Program-made: the position numbers and the translations under genes
The notes under the pieces: model-generated
Seen by the model: only the letters and a program-made list of their open reading frames with translations
Told to the model about the DNA's origin: nothing
The model's database searches: none
NCBI GenBank assembly: GCA_010672785.1
Contig: JAAHFX010000002.1
Location: 994,411-1,058,410, forward strand
DNA: 64,000 nucleotides
Origin: Sphaerospermopsis sp. SIO1G1
Lineage (GTDB): Bacteria > Cyanobacteriota > Cyanobacteriia > Cyanobacteriales > Nostocaceae
Direction of reading: 5' to 3'
Shown here: in pieces, positions 36,277 through 45,701 of the stretch
Numbering within the stretch: the first letter of the stretch is position 1
Layout: every line of letters starts with the position of its first letter

Positions 36277-37293
36277 ATGTTACCTGAATCAAGTTATTTA
36301 CAATTTACTCCTGATTTAAAAATTTGTCGGATTTTAAATGGAATGTGGCAAGTTTCTGGAGGACATGGAAGAATAAATAAAAAAGCTGCAATTGAGTCCA
36401 TGTTTAATTATGTGGATGCTGGATTTACAACTTGGGATCTTGCAGATCATTATGGGCCAGCGGAGGATTTTATTGGTGAGTTTCGTCGTCAATTAATTGC
36501 AAGTCGTGGTGAGGAAGCTGTTAAGAATATTCAAGCTTTTACAAAATGGGTTCCCCGTCCTGGGAAAATGACAAAAGCAATTGTAGAGGAAAATATTAAT
36601 ATTTCTCTGCGTCGAATGGATGTTAAATGTTTGGATTTAATGCAGTTTCATTGGTGGGAATATCAAGATTCTAATTATTTAGATGCTCTCAAATATATGG
36701 CAGATTTGCAAACTGAGGGTAAAATCAAACATTTAGCTTTGACTAATTTTGATACGGAACATTTACAAATTATCACGGAAGCGGGAATTAAGATTGTTTC
36801 TAATCAGGTACAGTATTCTTTAGTGGATAGAAGACCACAGGTTAATATGGCTAAATTCTGTCAAGAACATGATATCAAATTATTTAGTTATGGTAGTTTG
36901 TGCGGTGGTTTGTTGTCAGAAAAATATTTAGACAAACCTGAACCCAGGGGTTTTGATTTAAATACTACCAGTTTGAAGAAATACAAAAATATGGTTAATG
37001 CTTGGGGTGGTTGGAGTTTATTACAAGAGTTACTTTCTACTTTGAAATTAATTGCTGATAAACATCAAGTGAGTATGGCAAATGTGGCGGTAAATTACAT
37101 TTTAAATCAACCAGCAGTAGGAGGTGTAATTGTTGGTGCAAGGTTAGGAATTGCTGAACATTTAGAAGATAATGCACGGGTATTTGGGTTTAGTTTGGAT
37201 GGGGAAGATGTGGATAAAATTGATGCAGTTTGTCAACAGTCGCGTAATTTATATGAGTTAATTGGTGACTGTGGAGATGAGTATCGTCGGTAG
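36277..37293 (+). CDS. Aldo/keto reductase
   Basis: NADPH-dependent oxidoreductase of 338 residues with a TIM-barrel fold. The catalytic tetrad is visible: Asp54 and Tyr59 ('TWDLADHYG'), Lys90 ('AFTKWVP') and His125 ('MQFHWWEY'). 'SYGSLCGGLLSEKYL' and 'GVIVGARLGIAEHLEDN' form the cofactor region. Substrate is not predictable. It is monocistronic, followed by a mobile element. Confidence 0.9.
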   Translation: MLPESSYLQFTPDLKICRILNGMWQVSGGHGRINKKAAIESMFNYVDAGFTTWDLADHYGPAEDFIGEFRRQLIASRGEEAVKNIQAFTKWVPRPGKMTKAIVEENINISLRRMDVKCLDLMQFHWWEYQDSNYLDALKYMADLQTEGKIKHLALTNFDTEHLQIITEAGIKIVSNQVQYSLVDRRPQVNMAKFCQEHDIKLFSYGSLCGGLLSEKYLDKPEPRGFDLNTTSLKKYKNMVNAWGGWSLLQELLSTLKLIADKHQVSMANVAVNYILNQPAVGGVIVGARLGIAEHLEDNARVFGFSLDGEDVDKIDAVCQQSRNLYELIGDCGDEYRR

Positions 37294-37315
37294 TTAATTA
37301 AATTCCAAATAAATC

Positions 37316-37406
37316 AGGACTTACGCAAAATCTACTTCAAATACCGTCATTGCGACGAAAGGAAGCAATCTCAAATCCCGATATTTCATGAAAATGCGTA
37401 AGTCCT
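37316..37406. mobile_element. AGGACTTACGCA-type MITE with 6-bp TSD
   Basis: The 91-bp element has perfect 12-bp ends and is flanked by ATAAAT at 37309-37314 and 37407-37412. It is an inverted copy of the 35445 and 57559 elements. Confidence 0.85.
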
Positions 37407-37488
37407 ATAAATAATATCCTTGACTTCTATTTTGATATCGTACTATATAAATTATGAATTGATTTTAGAAGTCCGGGATATCAATAAA

Positions 37489-37872
37489 TTACCATATACA
37501 CTGTATAGGATAAGCATCAAATTTTCTGTCAGCACTAATTATAGGTATATTTTCAACTATTGCTTGTGCAATCAGTATTCTATCAAAAGGATCACGATGA
37601 TGAAAGGGAAGTTTAGCAACAACAGTAATATGAGTAATTTTGATATCTAATAGAATAAAGTCATTAATACTCATTTGCTGTGTAATAAATGTCTCAAATG
37701 GAACATTAAAATTTAGCTTTCCTAAGCCGTGTTTAATTCCGATTTCCCAAATACTAGCGATACTCAAAAAAATTTGATTATTCTCATCATTAATAACTTC
37801 TAAAACTTGATTACTAATTCGAGAATCATCTGTTACATACCAAATAAATGTATGTGTATCTATCAAAAACAT
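37489..37872 (-). CDS. PIN-domain toxin, VapC type
   Basis: The 127-residue PIN domain nuclease has the four acidic positions expected: Asp5 ('FLIDTHTFIW'), Glu43 ('SIWEIGIK'), Asp94/Asp97 ('HRDPFDRILIAQA') and Asp115 ('ISADRKFD'). VapC toxins cleave tRNA or rRNA when released. The antitoxin gene is two bases upstream on the same strand, the usual order. Confidence 0.92.
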   Translation of the reverse strand: MFLIDTHTFIWYVTDDSRISNQVLEVINDENNQIFLSIASIWEIGIKHGLGKLNFNVPFETFITQQMSINDFILLDIKITHITVVAKLPFHHRDPFDRILIAQAIVENIPIISADRKFDAYPIQCIW

Positions 37873-37874
37873 AA

Positions 37875-38099
37875 CTACATATATTCCTGAAAATCTTCCA
37901 AAGGTTCATCAAAATCATCAGACATTGTCACCATTCCTTTTGCACTACCTGGTTTACGATGCTGCTTCACTGGTAATACAGGTGTTAATTTTACCGCAGA
38001 TTGATGATCTTTGATAATGATAATTTCCTCACCTTTAAGTGCTGCTTCAATTAAGTCAGATAAATGCTGAGAAAATTGATTTATAGTTACTTGTTGCAT
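37875..38099 (-). CDS. Phd/YefM-type antitoxin
   Basis: The 74-residue protein starts 'MQQVTINQFSQHLSDLIEAA', the Phd/YefM N-terminal DNA-binding fold, with 'GEEIIIIKDHQSAVKLTPV' in the middle and an acidic tail that would bind the toxin. An in-frame ATG at 38114 is also possible. It neutralises the PIN toxin and probably represses the operon. Confidence 0.9.
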   Translation of the reverse strand: MQQVTINQFSQHLSDLIEAALKGEEIIIIKDHQSAVKLTPVLPVKQHRKPGSAKGMVTMSDDFDEPLEDFQEYM

Positions 38100-38177
38100 A
38101 ATTATTACTCCCAAAATTAATCAAATAAAATTTGATTTATCTCTAGTATACTTGATTCGTAGATAGTTAAAAAACTT

Positions 38178-38242
38178 AGATCCCCGACTTCTATTTTTAT
38201 CTGGTATATAAATTATGGATTAATGTAAGAAGTCGGGGATCT
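38178..38242. mobile_element. 65-bp hairpin element, second copy
   Basis: It has AGATCCCCGACTTCT / AGAAGTCGGGGATCT ends identical to the 22751 copy, with a different AT-rich loop. It lies between the antitoxin gene and the end of the TPR gene and may end transcription of the latter. Confidence 0.8.
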
Positions 38243-38257
38243 TCAAGCAATATAAAA

Positions 38258-40369
38258 TCATCCGCGTTCATCCGCGTCCATCTGCGTTCGATAAATCAAA
38301 ACTTGAAAACGTTCATCTTCCCTAATTCCATCAAAATCTGAATCAGTTTTTGCCATCTCACGGTATTGATCAGGATGCAAATTAATTGCAGTTTGTAGAT
38401 TTTCAATTGCTAATTCAATTTTACTTTGTAAGGCATAAATACAAGCTTTATTGTTCCAAGCTTGATGATAATCAGGTTTAAATTCCAATGCTTTGTCGTA
38501 GGATGCGATCGCTTCTTCATACCTTCCTAAATCATCCAGGGAATTACCCCGGTTGTTCCAAACTTGATGATCATCAGGTTTAAATTCCAGTGCTTGATCA
38601 TAGGATGCGATCGCTTCTTCATACCTTCCTAAATTAGACAGGGAATTACCCCGGTTGTACCAAGCTTGATGATAATCAGGTTTAAATTCCAATGCTTTGT
38701 CGTAGGATGCGATCGCTTCTTCATACCTTCCTAAATTAAACAGGGAAATACCCCGGTTGTACCAAGCTTCATGTAAATCAGGTTTAAATTCCAATGCTTT
38801 GTCGTAGGATGCGATCGCTTCTTCATACCTTCCTAAATTCTTGAGGGAATTACCCCGGTTGTACCAAGCTTGATGATAATCAGGTTTAAATTCCAATGCT
38901 TTGTCGTAGGATGCGATCGCTTCTTCATTCCTTCCTAAATTAAACAGGGAAATACCCCGGTTGTTCCAAGCTTGATCATCATCAGGTTTAAATTCCAATG
39001 CTTGATCATAGGATGCGATCGCTTCTTCATACCTTCCTAAATTCTTGAGGGAAATACCCCGGTTGTACCAAGCTTCATGTAAATCAGGTTTAAATTCCAA
39101 TGCTTTGTCGTAGGATGCGATCGCTTCTTCATACCTTCCTAAATTCTTGAGGGAATTACCCCGGTTGTACCAAGCTTGATGATCATCAGGTTTAAATTCC
39201 AATGCTTGATCATAGGATGCGATCGCTTCTTCATACCTTCCTAAATTCTTGAGGGAAATACCCCGGTTGTACCAAGCTTCATGTAAATCAGGTTTAAATT
39301 CCAATGCTTTGTCGTAGGATGCGATCGCTTCTTCATACCTTCCTAAATTCTTGAGGGAATTACCCCGGTTGTACCAAGCTTGATGATCATCAGGTTTAAA
39401 TTCCAGTGCTTTGTCATAGGAAGCGATCGCTTCTTCATACCTTCCTAAATCATCTAGGGAAATACCCCGGTTGTACCAAGCTTGATCATCTTCAGGTTTA
39501 AATTCCAATGCTTTGTCATAGGAAGCGATCGCTTCTTCATACCTTCCTAAATTAAACAGGGAAATACCCCGGTTGTTCCAAGCTTCATGATATTCAGGTT
39601 TAAATTCCAATGCTTTGTCAAAAGAACAAATAGAAGTTTGATAGTATTGTTTAATTCCTTGCAACAAACCTAATTCAAAAAATAACTTAGCTTTTTGATT
39701 ATCATTTATTTGATCATGTTCAATAATTTCTGTAATTTCAATAATTTTTTTATTTGTTTCTTCTGGAGTTAAATCCATATATTTTTCATAACTTCCTTCC
39801 TGAATAATCCGATTTGATTCTTGTTCAAGTGTGTTTAAATCTAAAGGAAAATCAGCAACACCAGAACGCCAATCAAAGAAATCGGGAGCGCGATGGATAA
39901 AATATTTAATGGCAAACTGTGGTAATAAAAAAACGAAACAAATTTTAAAACTATCTCGAAACCGTTCACGTTGTTGGTTAATATTGATCAAAATTGGCGG
40001 TACATCTTTCCAACTATAATGATGGGTTTCTCGACTATTCCAACCAGCTAAAGTTTTAGTTTCTTCGTATTTATATAATGAATTTTCTAAACCACTGATA
40101 AATAAAATATTGATGTTATCTTTGTTTGGTAACTTATCAATTTTCGCATATAAATTATCAATATCTCGATCCAATTTAATCACATCTATGTTTTTATCTC
40201 TAATTTCTTCTGTGACTTGAGTAATTAATTTTTCACTTTCTGCGGGAGAAGAACGTACAAAAAAGAAAGCAAAATCTTGTGTAAACCTGAGTGTCTGTAG
40301 AAATGCTTGATATTCTTCTTCTGGTTCTATGGGTACATCATCATCCCATTCAGTTAGTTTTAAAGACAT
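38258..40369 (-). CDS. TPR protein with degenerate NTPase-like N-terminal domain
   Basis: The 703-residue protein has three parts. Residues 1-175 form an alpha/beta domain like a P-loop NTPase core in which the Walker A loop is lost ('FFFVRSSPAESEKL'). A Walker B-like strand 'NILFISGLENS' remains, and it closes with 'HRAPDFFDWRSGVADF', a segment I recall from large TPR signalling proteins. Residues 180-265 are helical. Then come eleven nearly identical 34-residue TPRs ('YNRGNSLKNLGRYEEAIASY') plus degenerate flanking repeats. The ATPase gene upstream on the same strand starts 470 bp away. Function is unknown; a regulatory or conflict role is inference. Confidence 0.85.
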   Translation of the reverse strand: MSLKLTEWDDDVPIEPEEEYQAFLQTLRFTQDFAFFFVRSSPAESEKLITQVTEEIRDKNIDVIKLDRDIDNLYAKIDKLPNKDNINILFISGLENSLYKYEETKTLAGWNSRETHHYSWKDVPPILININQQRERFRDSFKICFVFLLPQFAIKYFIHRAPDFFDWRSGVADFPLDLNTLEQESNRIIQEGSYEKYMDLTPEETNKKIIEITEIIEHDQINDNQKAKLFFELGLLQGIKQYYQTSICSFDKALEFKPEYHEAWNNRGISLFNLGRYEEAIASYDKALEFKPEDDQAWYNRGISLDDLGRYEEAIASYDKALEFKPDDHQAWYNRGNSLKNLGRYEEAIASYDKALEFKPDLHEAWYNRGISLKNLGRYEEAIASYDQALEFKPDDHQAWYNRGNSLKNLGRYEEAIASYDKALEFKPDLHEAWYNRGISLKNLGRYEEAIASYDQALEFKPDDDQAWNNRGISLFNLGRNEEAIASYDKALEFKPDYHQAWYNRGNSLKNLGRYEEAIASYDKALEFKPDLHEAWYNRGISLFNLGRYEEAIASYDKALEFKPDYHQAWYNRGNSLSNLGRYEEAIASYDQALEFKPDDHQVWNNRGNSLDDLGRYEEAIASYDKALEFKPDYHQAWNNKACIYALQSKIELAIENLQTAINLHPDQYREMAKTDSDFDGIREDERFQVLIYRTQMDADERG
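38455..39590. repeat. 102-bp tandem repeats within the TPR gene
   Basis: Eleven 102-bp units have very high identity, including at third codon positions. Most contain a HIP1 octamer GCGATCGC in the codons for EAIAS. Blocks alternate in types (KNLGRYE..DLHE and KNLGRYE..DDHQ), as expected for recent duplication of two-unit blocks. Confidence 0.95.
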
Positions 40370-40442
40370 TGTTTTATATTTAAAATAGTGGTTTGGGTGC
40401 GGGAGTATTTACAAATTCTTGACTGTGATATCAAATATTTTC

Positions 40443-40616
40443 GATCCCCCTAAATCCCCCTTAAAAAAGGGGACTTTGACTTATTGCTTGTCTTTTAAAC
40501 ATAGGAATTTAACTCCATTTTCCCATTGTAAAAGGGGTAATAACTCCATTTCTCCACTTTTAACGGGGTATCTTAACTCCATTTCCCCACTTTGTTAAGG
40601 GGGGTTAGGGGGGATC
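40443..40616. mobile_element. 174-bp element with GATCCCCC inverted ends
   Basis: The ends 'gatccccctaaatccccctt' and 'aaggggggttaggggggatc' are imperfect inverted repeats. The interior has three tandem 'taactccattt.cccac' units. This type of GGGGGTTAGGGGGGATC repeat is widespread in cyanobacteria. It fills most of the spacer between the ATPase and TPR genes. Confidence 0.75.
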
Positions 40617-40654
40617 TGACAATTTTTGATACATCACTAGAGATTTTTCAAACA

Positions 40655-40835
40655 TCCTCTTAGAGATTGCTTACTTTCATCGCAATGACAGATGATATTT
40701 TGAGACAGTTGAAATACTCCCCATTATAGCATTCTGATTTAAGTCATTGTAACCGAAATAAAGTGTAGGAAAGGAATCGCAAGAGTGAAACATGGGGTTT
40801 GAGATTGCTTCCTTTCGTTGCAATGACAGATTAAA
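40655..40835. repeat. Two interior remnants of the AGGACTTACGCA element
   Basis: 'agagattgcttactttcatc' (40662) and 'tgagattgcttcctttcgtt' (40800) each continue into 'gcaatgacag', matching the interior of the 35445/57559 elements without their ends. They are decayed copies. Confidence 0.6.
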
Positions 40836-40838
40836 AAT

Positions 40839-42170
40839 CTATTCAGGATATTCTTGATTATAGGCAGTTTGAAATTCTTTAATTCCTCGAATCAGCGGAT
40901 GAATATCATACCAAACTCTCGTTTCTCCACTAGGTTCTTGATAACGATATTCTAAGATACAACGATTAAATAATAAACCCCGATATAGTTTATCATTTGT
41001 GATTTCTTTATCATGATGTACTTTAGCCAGTGCTGACCATTCATTTGCATAAACAGTATTTTTATAGGTATTTCTTAATTCGCTAATTGAACGTTGCAAA
41101 GCTTTTTTAGAAATAGGTAAAGTATTGGTATATTTGAGAGCTTCCTTCATTAATAATAACAAATTTCGAGCGTGACCACCACTCATAAAACACAGCATTT
41201 CTAAAGACTTTCTATTTTCAAATAAATCCACAATAGATTTACTGCTATCTACCGTACTTAATCGTTTTTGGAGAATTTCAATAACTTTATCAATTCCCGG
41301 TTGGTAAAGGTCATTTTCAGGGGTTTTCACCATAATCATTGGTAACACCTGGGGATTACCATAAATATCTGATAATGATGTGGCGCGATCAGAATAAATT
41401 AAAGAAATTGGCACTGTATAAACTAAATGACAATCTAAATCTTTTAATTGTTCATTCCGATCTATAAAAATTTGATCATGATTGCTACGTCCATCTTCTT
41501 GAATAACCGGAACAATTCTATCTAGATTATCTGCAATTAATACTAATTCTTCATATCCTGAAGGGAGACCATTTTTAACATCTTGAATAAATTCATTTAA
41601 TGCCTTAGTTAAAGTAGTAGTATGGGGATTAATTAACTGCCTAACTTTATAACGTTCAGTGGGTTCAGTCCGCACTTTTGCCGTCATTTTTGCTAACTGT
41701 GTCACCTGTGCTTCAATTGATAACTCATCTATAGAAAGTTTTGTTTGTAATACATCTTTTAAATCTTCCCATCGTTCTTTTAACCAATTTAAAATAGCTG
41801 GAGAATTAGTTTGATCTTTAAATGCTACTAATATCTTCCTGGTACAAGCAAGAAGAATATCTGTATATTGGACATCTTCAGGATCAATATCTTCCTCATC
41901 AGTAGCAAAGTAGACTACATAAAACCCTTTTTCATCCAGAAATTGCTGCAACCGCAATAATTCCGTAGACTTTCCCGCACCACGATGACCGGCATAAAGT
42001 TGACAGGTGATTCGGTCAGAATATAAAATCTCTCTACCCACCGCTTCCAAAATATCCCCATCTCCGCGCACATTTGTACAGTCAACATAAGCAGGATCAC
42101 CAGCAGGTAAGGGACGAAAAGGATCAAAAGCATTATACAAACGTTTTAAGAAAGCAAAATCTGATGTCAT
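40839..42170 (-). CDS. P-loop ATPase, KAP/AAA-like
   Basis: The protein of 443 residues has Walker A 'AGHRGAGKST' near residue 60 and a Walker B-like strand 'ELVLIADNLDRI' near 210. The C-terminal part is helical ('MSGGHARNLLLLMKEAL') and resembles the winged or lid region of ORC/KAP-type ATPases, followed by 'VWYDIHPLIRGIKEF'. ATG at 42170 fits the family start 'TSDFAFLKRLYNAFDPF'; ATG 42185 is in frame. It is upstream of, and on the same strand as, the TPR protein that lacks its own Walker A, suggesting a working pair. Confidence 0.8.
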   Translation of the reverse strand: MTSDFAFLKRLYNAFDPFRPLPAGDPAYVDCTNVRGDGDILEAVGREILYSDRITCQLYAGHRGAGKSTELLRLQQFLDEKGFYVVYFATDEEDIDPEDVQYTDILLACTRKILVAFKDQTNSPAILNWLKERWEDLKDVLQTKLSIDELSIEAQVTQLAKMTAKVRTEPTERYKVRQLINPHTTTLTKALNEFIQDVKNGLPSGYEELVLIADNLDRIVPVIQEDGRSNHDQIFIDRNEQLKDLDCHLVYTVPISLIYSDRATSLSDIYGNPQVLPMIMVKTPENDLYQPGIDKVIEILQKRLSTVDSSKSIVDLFENRKSLEMLCFMSGGHARNLLLLMKEALKYTNTLPISKKALQRSISELRNTYKNTVYANEWSALAKVHHDKEITNDKLYRGLLFNRCILEYRYQEPSGETRVWYDIHPLIRGIKEFQTAYNQEYPE

Positions 42171-42222
42171 GGTAGAAAATCTCACTATCTGGCGATATTG
42201 TAGCGCGAAAATACTGAGTTTT

Positions 42223-42361
42223 ATCAGTTATCAGTTGTCAGTTGTCAGTTATCAGTTGTCAGTTATCAGTTATTAGTTATCAGTTATTAGTTATTAGTTG
42301 TCAGTTATCAGTTATTAGTTATTAGTTATTAGTTGTCAGTTATTAGTTATCAGTTGTTAGT
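42223..42361. repeat. Heptad repeat array (CAGTTAT/TAGTTAT)
   Basis: About nineteen imperfect heptads of the same family as 25445-25652 lie upstream of the ATPase gene. They are followed by 'ctctgtgttctctgtgtctg', another dispersed repeat. They fill the 42171-42476 spacer. Confidence 0.9.
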
Positions 42362-42476
42362 ATCTCTAGTGGGAGCATGGGGTTGGAAATAAAGTTTATA
42401 TCGTCTTATAAAAATATTCTTCTCTCTGTGTTCTCTGTGTCTGGAGTGGTTAGAAAAAAATCCTGTTAAAAACACA

Positions 42477-42923
42477 ATGAATAATCAAAAAACAATTCCC
42501 ACCGGCTACCTCCGCAAAATCCATCATATCGCTTTAAATGTTGCCGATATGCAAGCATCCCGCCATTTTTATGGTCATATTTTAGGATTACATGAACTCA
42601 CAGGTGATGAAATTCCAGAAACATTAAAAAAACTTGTCTCCGAAGGGAAAGTTGCCAATTTTATCACCCCAGATGGTACAATTGTAGACCTATTTGGAGA
42701 ACCAGAATTATTACCCCCTGATCCTGATCCGAGTCAATCTTTTACAAGAGCTTATCATTTAGCATTTGATATAGAACCAAGATTATTTGATCAAGCTGTT
42801 GATGTAATTAAAAATAATGATTTAGTGATTGCACATGGCCCTGTTACCCGTCCTACAGGTAGAGGAGTTTACTTTTATGATCCTGATGGATTTATGGTAG
42901 AAATTCGATGTGATCCTGAATAG
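42477..42923 (+). CDS. VOC-family (glyoxalase-like) protein
   Basis: The protein of 148 residues has two beta-alpha-beta-beta-beta modules. Likely metal ligands are His17 ('HHIALNV'), His94 ('YHLAFDI') and Glu142 ('FMVEIRCDP'). The fold includes glyoxalase I, fosfomycin resistance and dioxygenase enzymes; the sequence does not decide between them. It converges with the oxidase operon. Confidence 0.85.
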   Translation: MNNQKTIPTGYLRKIHHIALNVADMQASRHFYGHILGLHELTGDEIPETLKKLVSEGKVANFITPDGTIVDLFGEPELLPPDPDPSQSFTRAYHLAFDIEPRLFDQAVDVIKNNDLVIAHGPVTRPTGRGVYFYDPDGFMVEIRCDPE

Positions 42924-42975
42924 GAATTTAGGATTTATAATTTAGAAAAATACTTTTTTCAACAAAACATAGTTA

Positions 42976-42998
42976 GGGGTTTAGCAATGCTAAACCCG
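42976..42998. terminator. GGGTTTAGC hairpin between convergent genes
   Basis: The palindrome GGGTTTAGC-aat-GCTAAACCC lies between the 3' ends of the VOC gene and ctaE, where it could act as a bidirectional terminator. It is also a dispersed repeat (see 15349). Confidence 0.45.
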
Positions 42999-43032
42999 AA
43001 AGAAAAGATTGGATTTTTGAATTATAAAAAAC

Positions 43033-43629
43033 CTACTGCCAAACGTAGATAAGGATAAACAAAATAATCCAAATAACATCCACAAAGTGCCAAAACAAAG
43101 AAGTTGAATCAACACCAAAGTGACCGTTTTTGTAGTTACCGGGAATGAAAGAACGAATCAAAATGATTAGTTGTAATAAAATTCCGGTGAAAACGTGCAA
43201 ACCATGAAAACCGGTCAAGAGGTAAAACATTCCACCATATATACCAGAAGTAAAGCCAAATTCTAATTGACTCCATTCTATATATTGACCATATAAAAAG
43301 TAGCTACCCATTGCCATTGTTCCTAACAAGTAGATACGAAATCCACTGATGTTATTTTGTTTGAGGCATCTTTCGGCAAAGTAAATGACAAAGCTACTAG
43401 AAACTAGAACGATGGTATTAATACTTGGTTCTAAAACTTCTAGTCCTTCTACTCCATCAGGTAGCCAATTTTGACTGGTAATTTTGTAGACAGTATAGCC
43501 AGCGAAGAAACTTAAAAAGATGACACTTTCTGATAAGAGAAAGACAATAAAACCAAACATTTTATTGCCTTCTTCGTCATGTTCATGGGCTGCATGATGT
43601 AATTCTTCTGGTTTAATGGAACTATCCAC
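43033..43629 (-). CDS. ctaE: Heme-copper oxidase subunit III
   Basis: The 198-residue membrane protein has five segments, matching the short subunit III lacking the first two helices. Typical features are 'SESVIFLSFFAGYTVY' (conserved Glu in segment 1), 'LTGFHGLHVFTGI' and the C-terminal 'STSLFWHFVDVIWIILF'. It is the last gene of the ctaC-ctaD-ctaE operon, 246 bp after ctaD. Confidence 0.95.
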   Translation of the reverse strand: MDSSIKPEELHHAAHEHDEEGNKMFGFIVFLLSESVIFLSFFAGYTVYKITSQNWLPDGVEGLEVLEPSINTIVLVSSSFVIYFAERCLKQNNISGFRIYLLGTMAMGSYFLYGQYIEWSQLEFGFTSGIYGGMFYLLTGFHGLHVFTGILLQLIILIRSFIPGNYKNGHFGVDSTSLFWHFVDVIWIILFILIYVWQ

Positions 43630-43875
43630 TGGTACATTTCTCCTTGTAAGTAAGTCGGTATGAAAAAACCAAACTATCTAACGAAAAGTAAACAAAGCGA
43701 CAACTTTCTTTCCCCCTGCACCCTGCCTGATCCTAACGACAATTTTTAACGCCTACCTACTTAATTGGGGAATACTGTTCAGTTAAGGTTGATTTTTAAC
43801 TAATTATTCCAGACACAGAAGAGACAGAAATAAGAAGTTAAAAAATCTCTTGAATTTAACTGAACAGTATTATTT

Positions 43876-45546
43876 TTATTCGCCTATTTTGATAGTTGGT
43901 GGTTCAAGATTGGCTGTTAATGGTTCTGATTTTCCGTAACCGTAGGGTTCATTAATAATTACAGGAATTTCTTCAAAGTTTTCTACAGATGGTGGTGAAG
44001 AAATTAACCATTCTAAACCTATTGCTCGCCAAGGGTTAGCAGGTGCTTTTTCTCCTTGTAACCAGGAAATTAAGATGTTGAAAATGAAGGGTAAGGTAGA
44101 CATTCCTAATAGGAATGAACCTAAACTAGCAACAATATTCCAGGTTGTGTATTCTGGTGCGTAAGATGCAACCCGGCGTAACATCCCTTGCAAACCTAAT
44201 GGGTGCATGGGTAAAAAGTTGAGATTTGTACCGATGAATGCTAACCAAAAATGTACTTTTCCCCAACCTTCGTTATACATTCTGCCGGTCATTTTGGGAA
44301 ACCAATGATAGATAGCAGAATACATTCCCATTGTCACTGTTCCGTAGAGAACATAATGGAAATGGCCAACTACAAAATAGGTGTTATTAACATGAACATC
44401 TACTGGTACTGAGGAAAGCATAATTCCTGTAATGCCAGCAAATACGAACATAATTAAACCACCTAATGAAAAAAGCATTGGTGTGCTTAATCTGATTTTT
44501 CCACCCCAAATTGTTCCTACCCAAGCGAATACTTTAATCCCTGTGGGAACAGATACAAACATGGTGGTGAGCATAAATAATAAACGCATCCAACCAGGTG
44601 TTCCACTCACGTACATATGGTGTACCCAAACAATGGCACTCACCACAGCAATTAACATCGAAGAAATGGCAACAACCTTATAACCAAATAATGGCTTACG
44701 GGCATAAACGGGGAATATTTCTGAGAAAATCCCAAAGATGGGCAGGATAATTACATAAACTGCTGGGTGGGAATAAAACCAGAAATAATGTTGGAACATG
44801 ACTGGGTTTCCGCCTTGGGTAGGGTCAAAAAATGCTGTTCCCATTGTGATATCAAACAGCAACATGACTGCACCAGCAGTTAAAGCGGGAAGTCCAAATA
44901 ATTGAATAATTTGAGCGCTAAATACTGCCCACACAAACAAGGGCATTCTGAAAAATCCCATTCCGGGCGCTCGCATTTTCACGATGGTGGTAACAAAATT
45001 TACCGCACCCATAATAGAAGATACACCGGAAATAGCTACTGCTAATAACCAGAGAACTTGACCGTTAATTAAATTACCTGTGGGGTTTTGGGTACTGACG
45101 GGAGGATAAGCCCACCAACCAGCTTGAGCAGGGCCACCGGGGACAAAAAAGCTGGACATGAGCAGAACTCCCACCACAGGTACCATCCAAAAAGCGACGG
45201 CGTTGAGGCGGGGAAATGCCATATCTCGCGCCCCAATCATAATGGGTACGAGGTAGTTTGCTAAACCCACAAGGGAGGGAAATGTCCACAGGAACAACAT
45301 AACTGTTCCGTGCATAGTGAACATTCCGTTATAAATGGTACGGTCAACTAAATCAGATTCAGGGGTAATTAATTCACCCCGTAAAATCATGGCGAAAATG
45401 CCACCAACGAGGAAGAAAATGAAAGAAGTAACTAGGTATTGAATACCAATAACTTTGTGGTCGGTACTAAAAGTGAAATAGGTCTTCCAGTGAGTTGGTG
45501 GTTCGTGATGTGATTCACCACCAATGTTCATTGAGATATTTGTCAT
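43876..45546 (-). CDS. ctaD: Heme-copper oxidase subunit I, A2 type
   Basis: The catalytic subunit (556 residues, twelve segments) carries low-spin heme ligand His79 ('FTMHGTVML'), CuB ligand His260, His309/His310, Tyr264 (His-Tyr cross-link) and the 'VVGHFHYVLYG' heme ligands. The helix VI motif reads YSHPAVY rather than GHPEVY: Tyr258-Ser259 replace the glutamate that gates the D channel, which defines A2-type oxidases. Together with the CuA-less subunit II this points to the alternative respiratory terminal oxidase (ARTO), expected in cytoplasmic or heterocyst membranes. Confidence 0.96.
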   Translation of the reverse strand: MTNISMNIGGESHHEPPTHWKTYFTFSTDHKVIGIQYLVTSFIFFLVGGIFAMILRGELITPESDLVDRTIYNGMFTMHGTVMLFLWTFPSLVGLANYLVPIMIGARDMAFPRLNAVAFWMVPVVGVLLMSSFFVPGGPAQAGWWAYPPVSTQNPTGNLINGQVLWLLAVAISGVSSIMGAVNFVTTIVKMRAPGMGFFRMPLFVWAVFSAQIIQLFGLPALTAGAVMLLFDITMGTAFFDPTQGGNPVMFQHYFWFYSHPAVYVIILPIFGIFSEIFPVYARKPLFGYKVVAISSMLIAVVSAIVWVHHMYVSGTPGWMRLLFMLTTMFVSVPTGIKVFAWVGTIWGGKIRLSTPMLFSLGGLIMFVFAGITGIMLSSVPVDVHVNNTYFVVGHFHYVLYGTVTMGMYSAIYHWFPKMTGRMYNEGWGKVHFWLAFIGTNLNFLPMHPLGLQGMLRRVASYAPEYTTWNIVASLGSFLLGMSTLPFIFNILISWLQGEKAPANPWRAIGLEWLISSPPSVENFEEIPVIINEPYGYGKSEPLTANLEPPTIKIGE

Positions 45547-45701
45547 GGGATTTTAGGTTTTTAAAAAAGCTCACGCAAAGACGCAAAGTCGCAAAGGAAG
45601 ATAGCAAGAATTAATTAACCATCAAAACCAACGAGAAATATTTCTGAAAATTTCTTCTCTTCGTTTCTTCGTGTCTTTGTGGTTGATTTCTCTCTCAACT
45701 T

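Noticed and set aside
38455..39590. Repeat array as CRISPR or satellite DNA
   Set aside because: Units are 102 bp, in frame, and encode 34-residue TPRs within one open gene.
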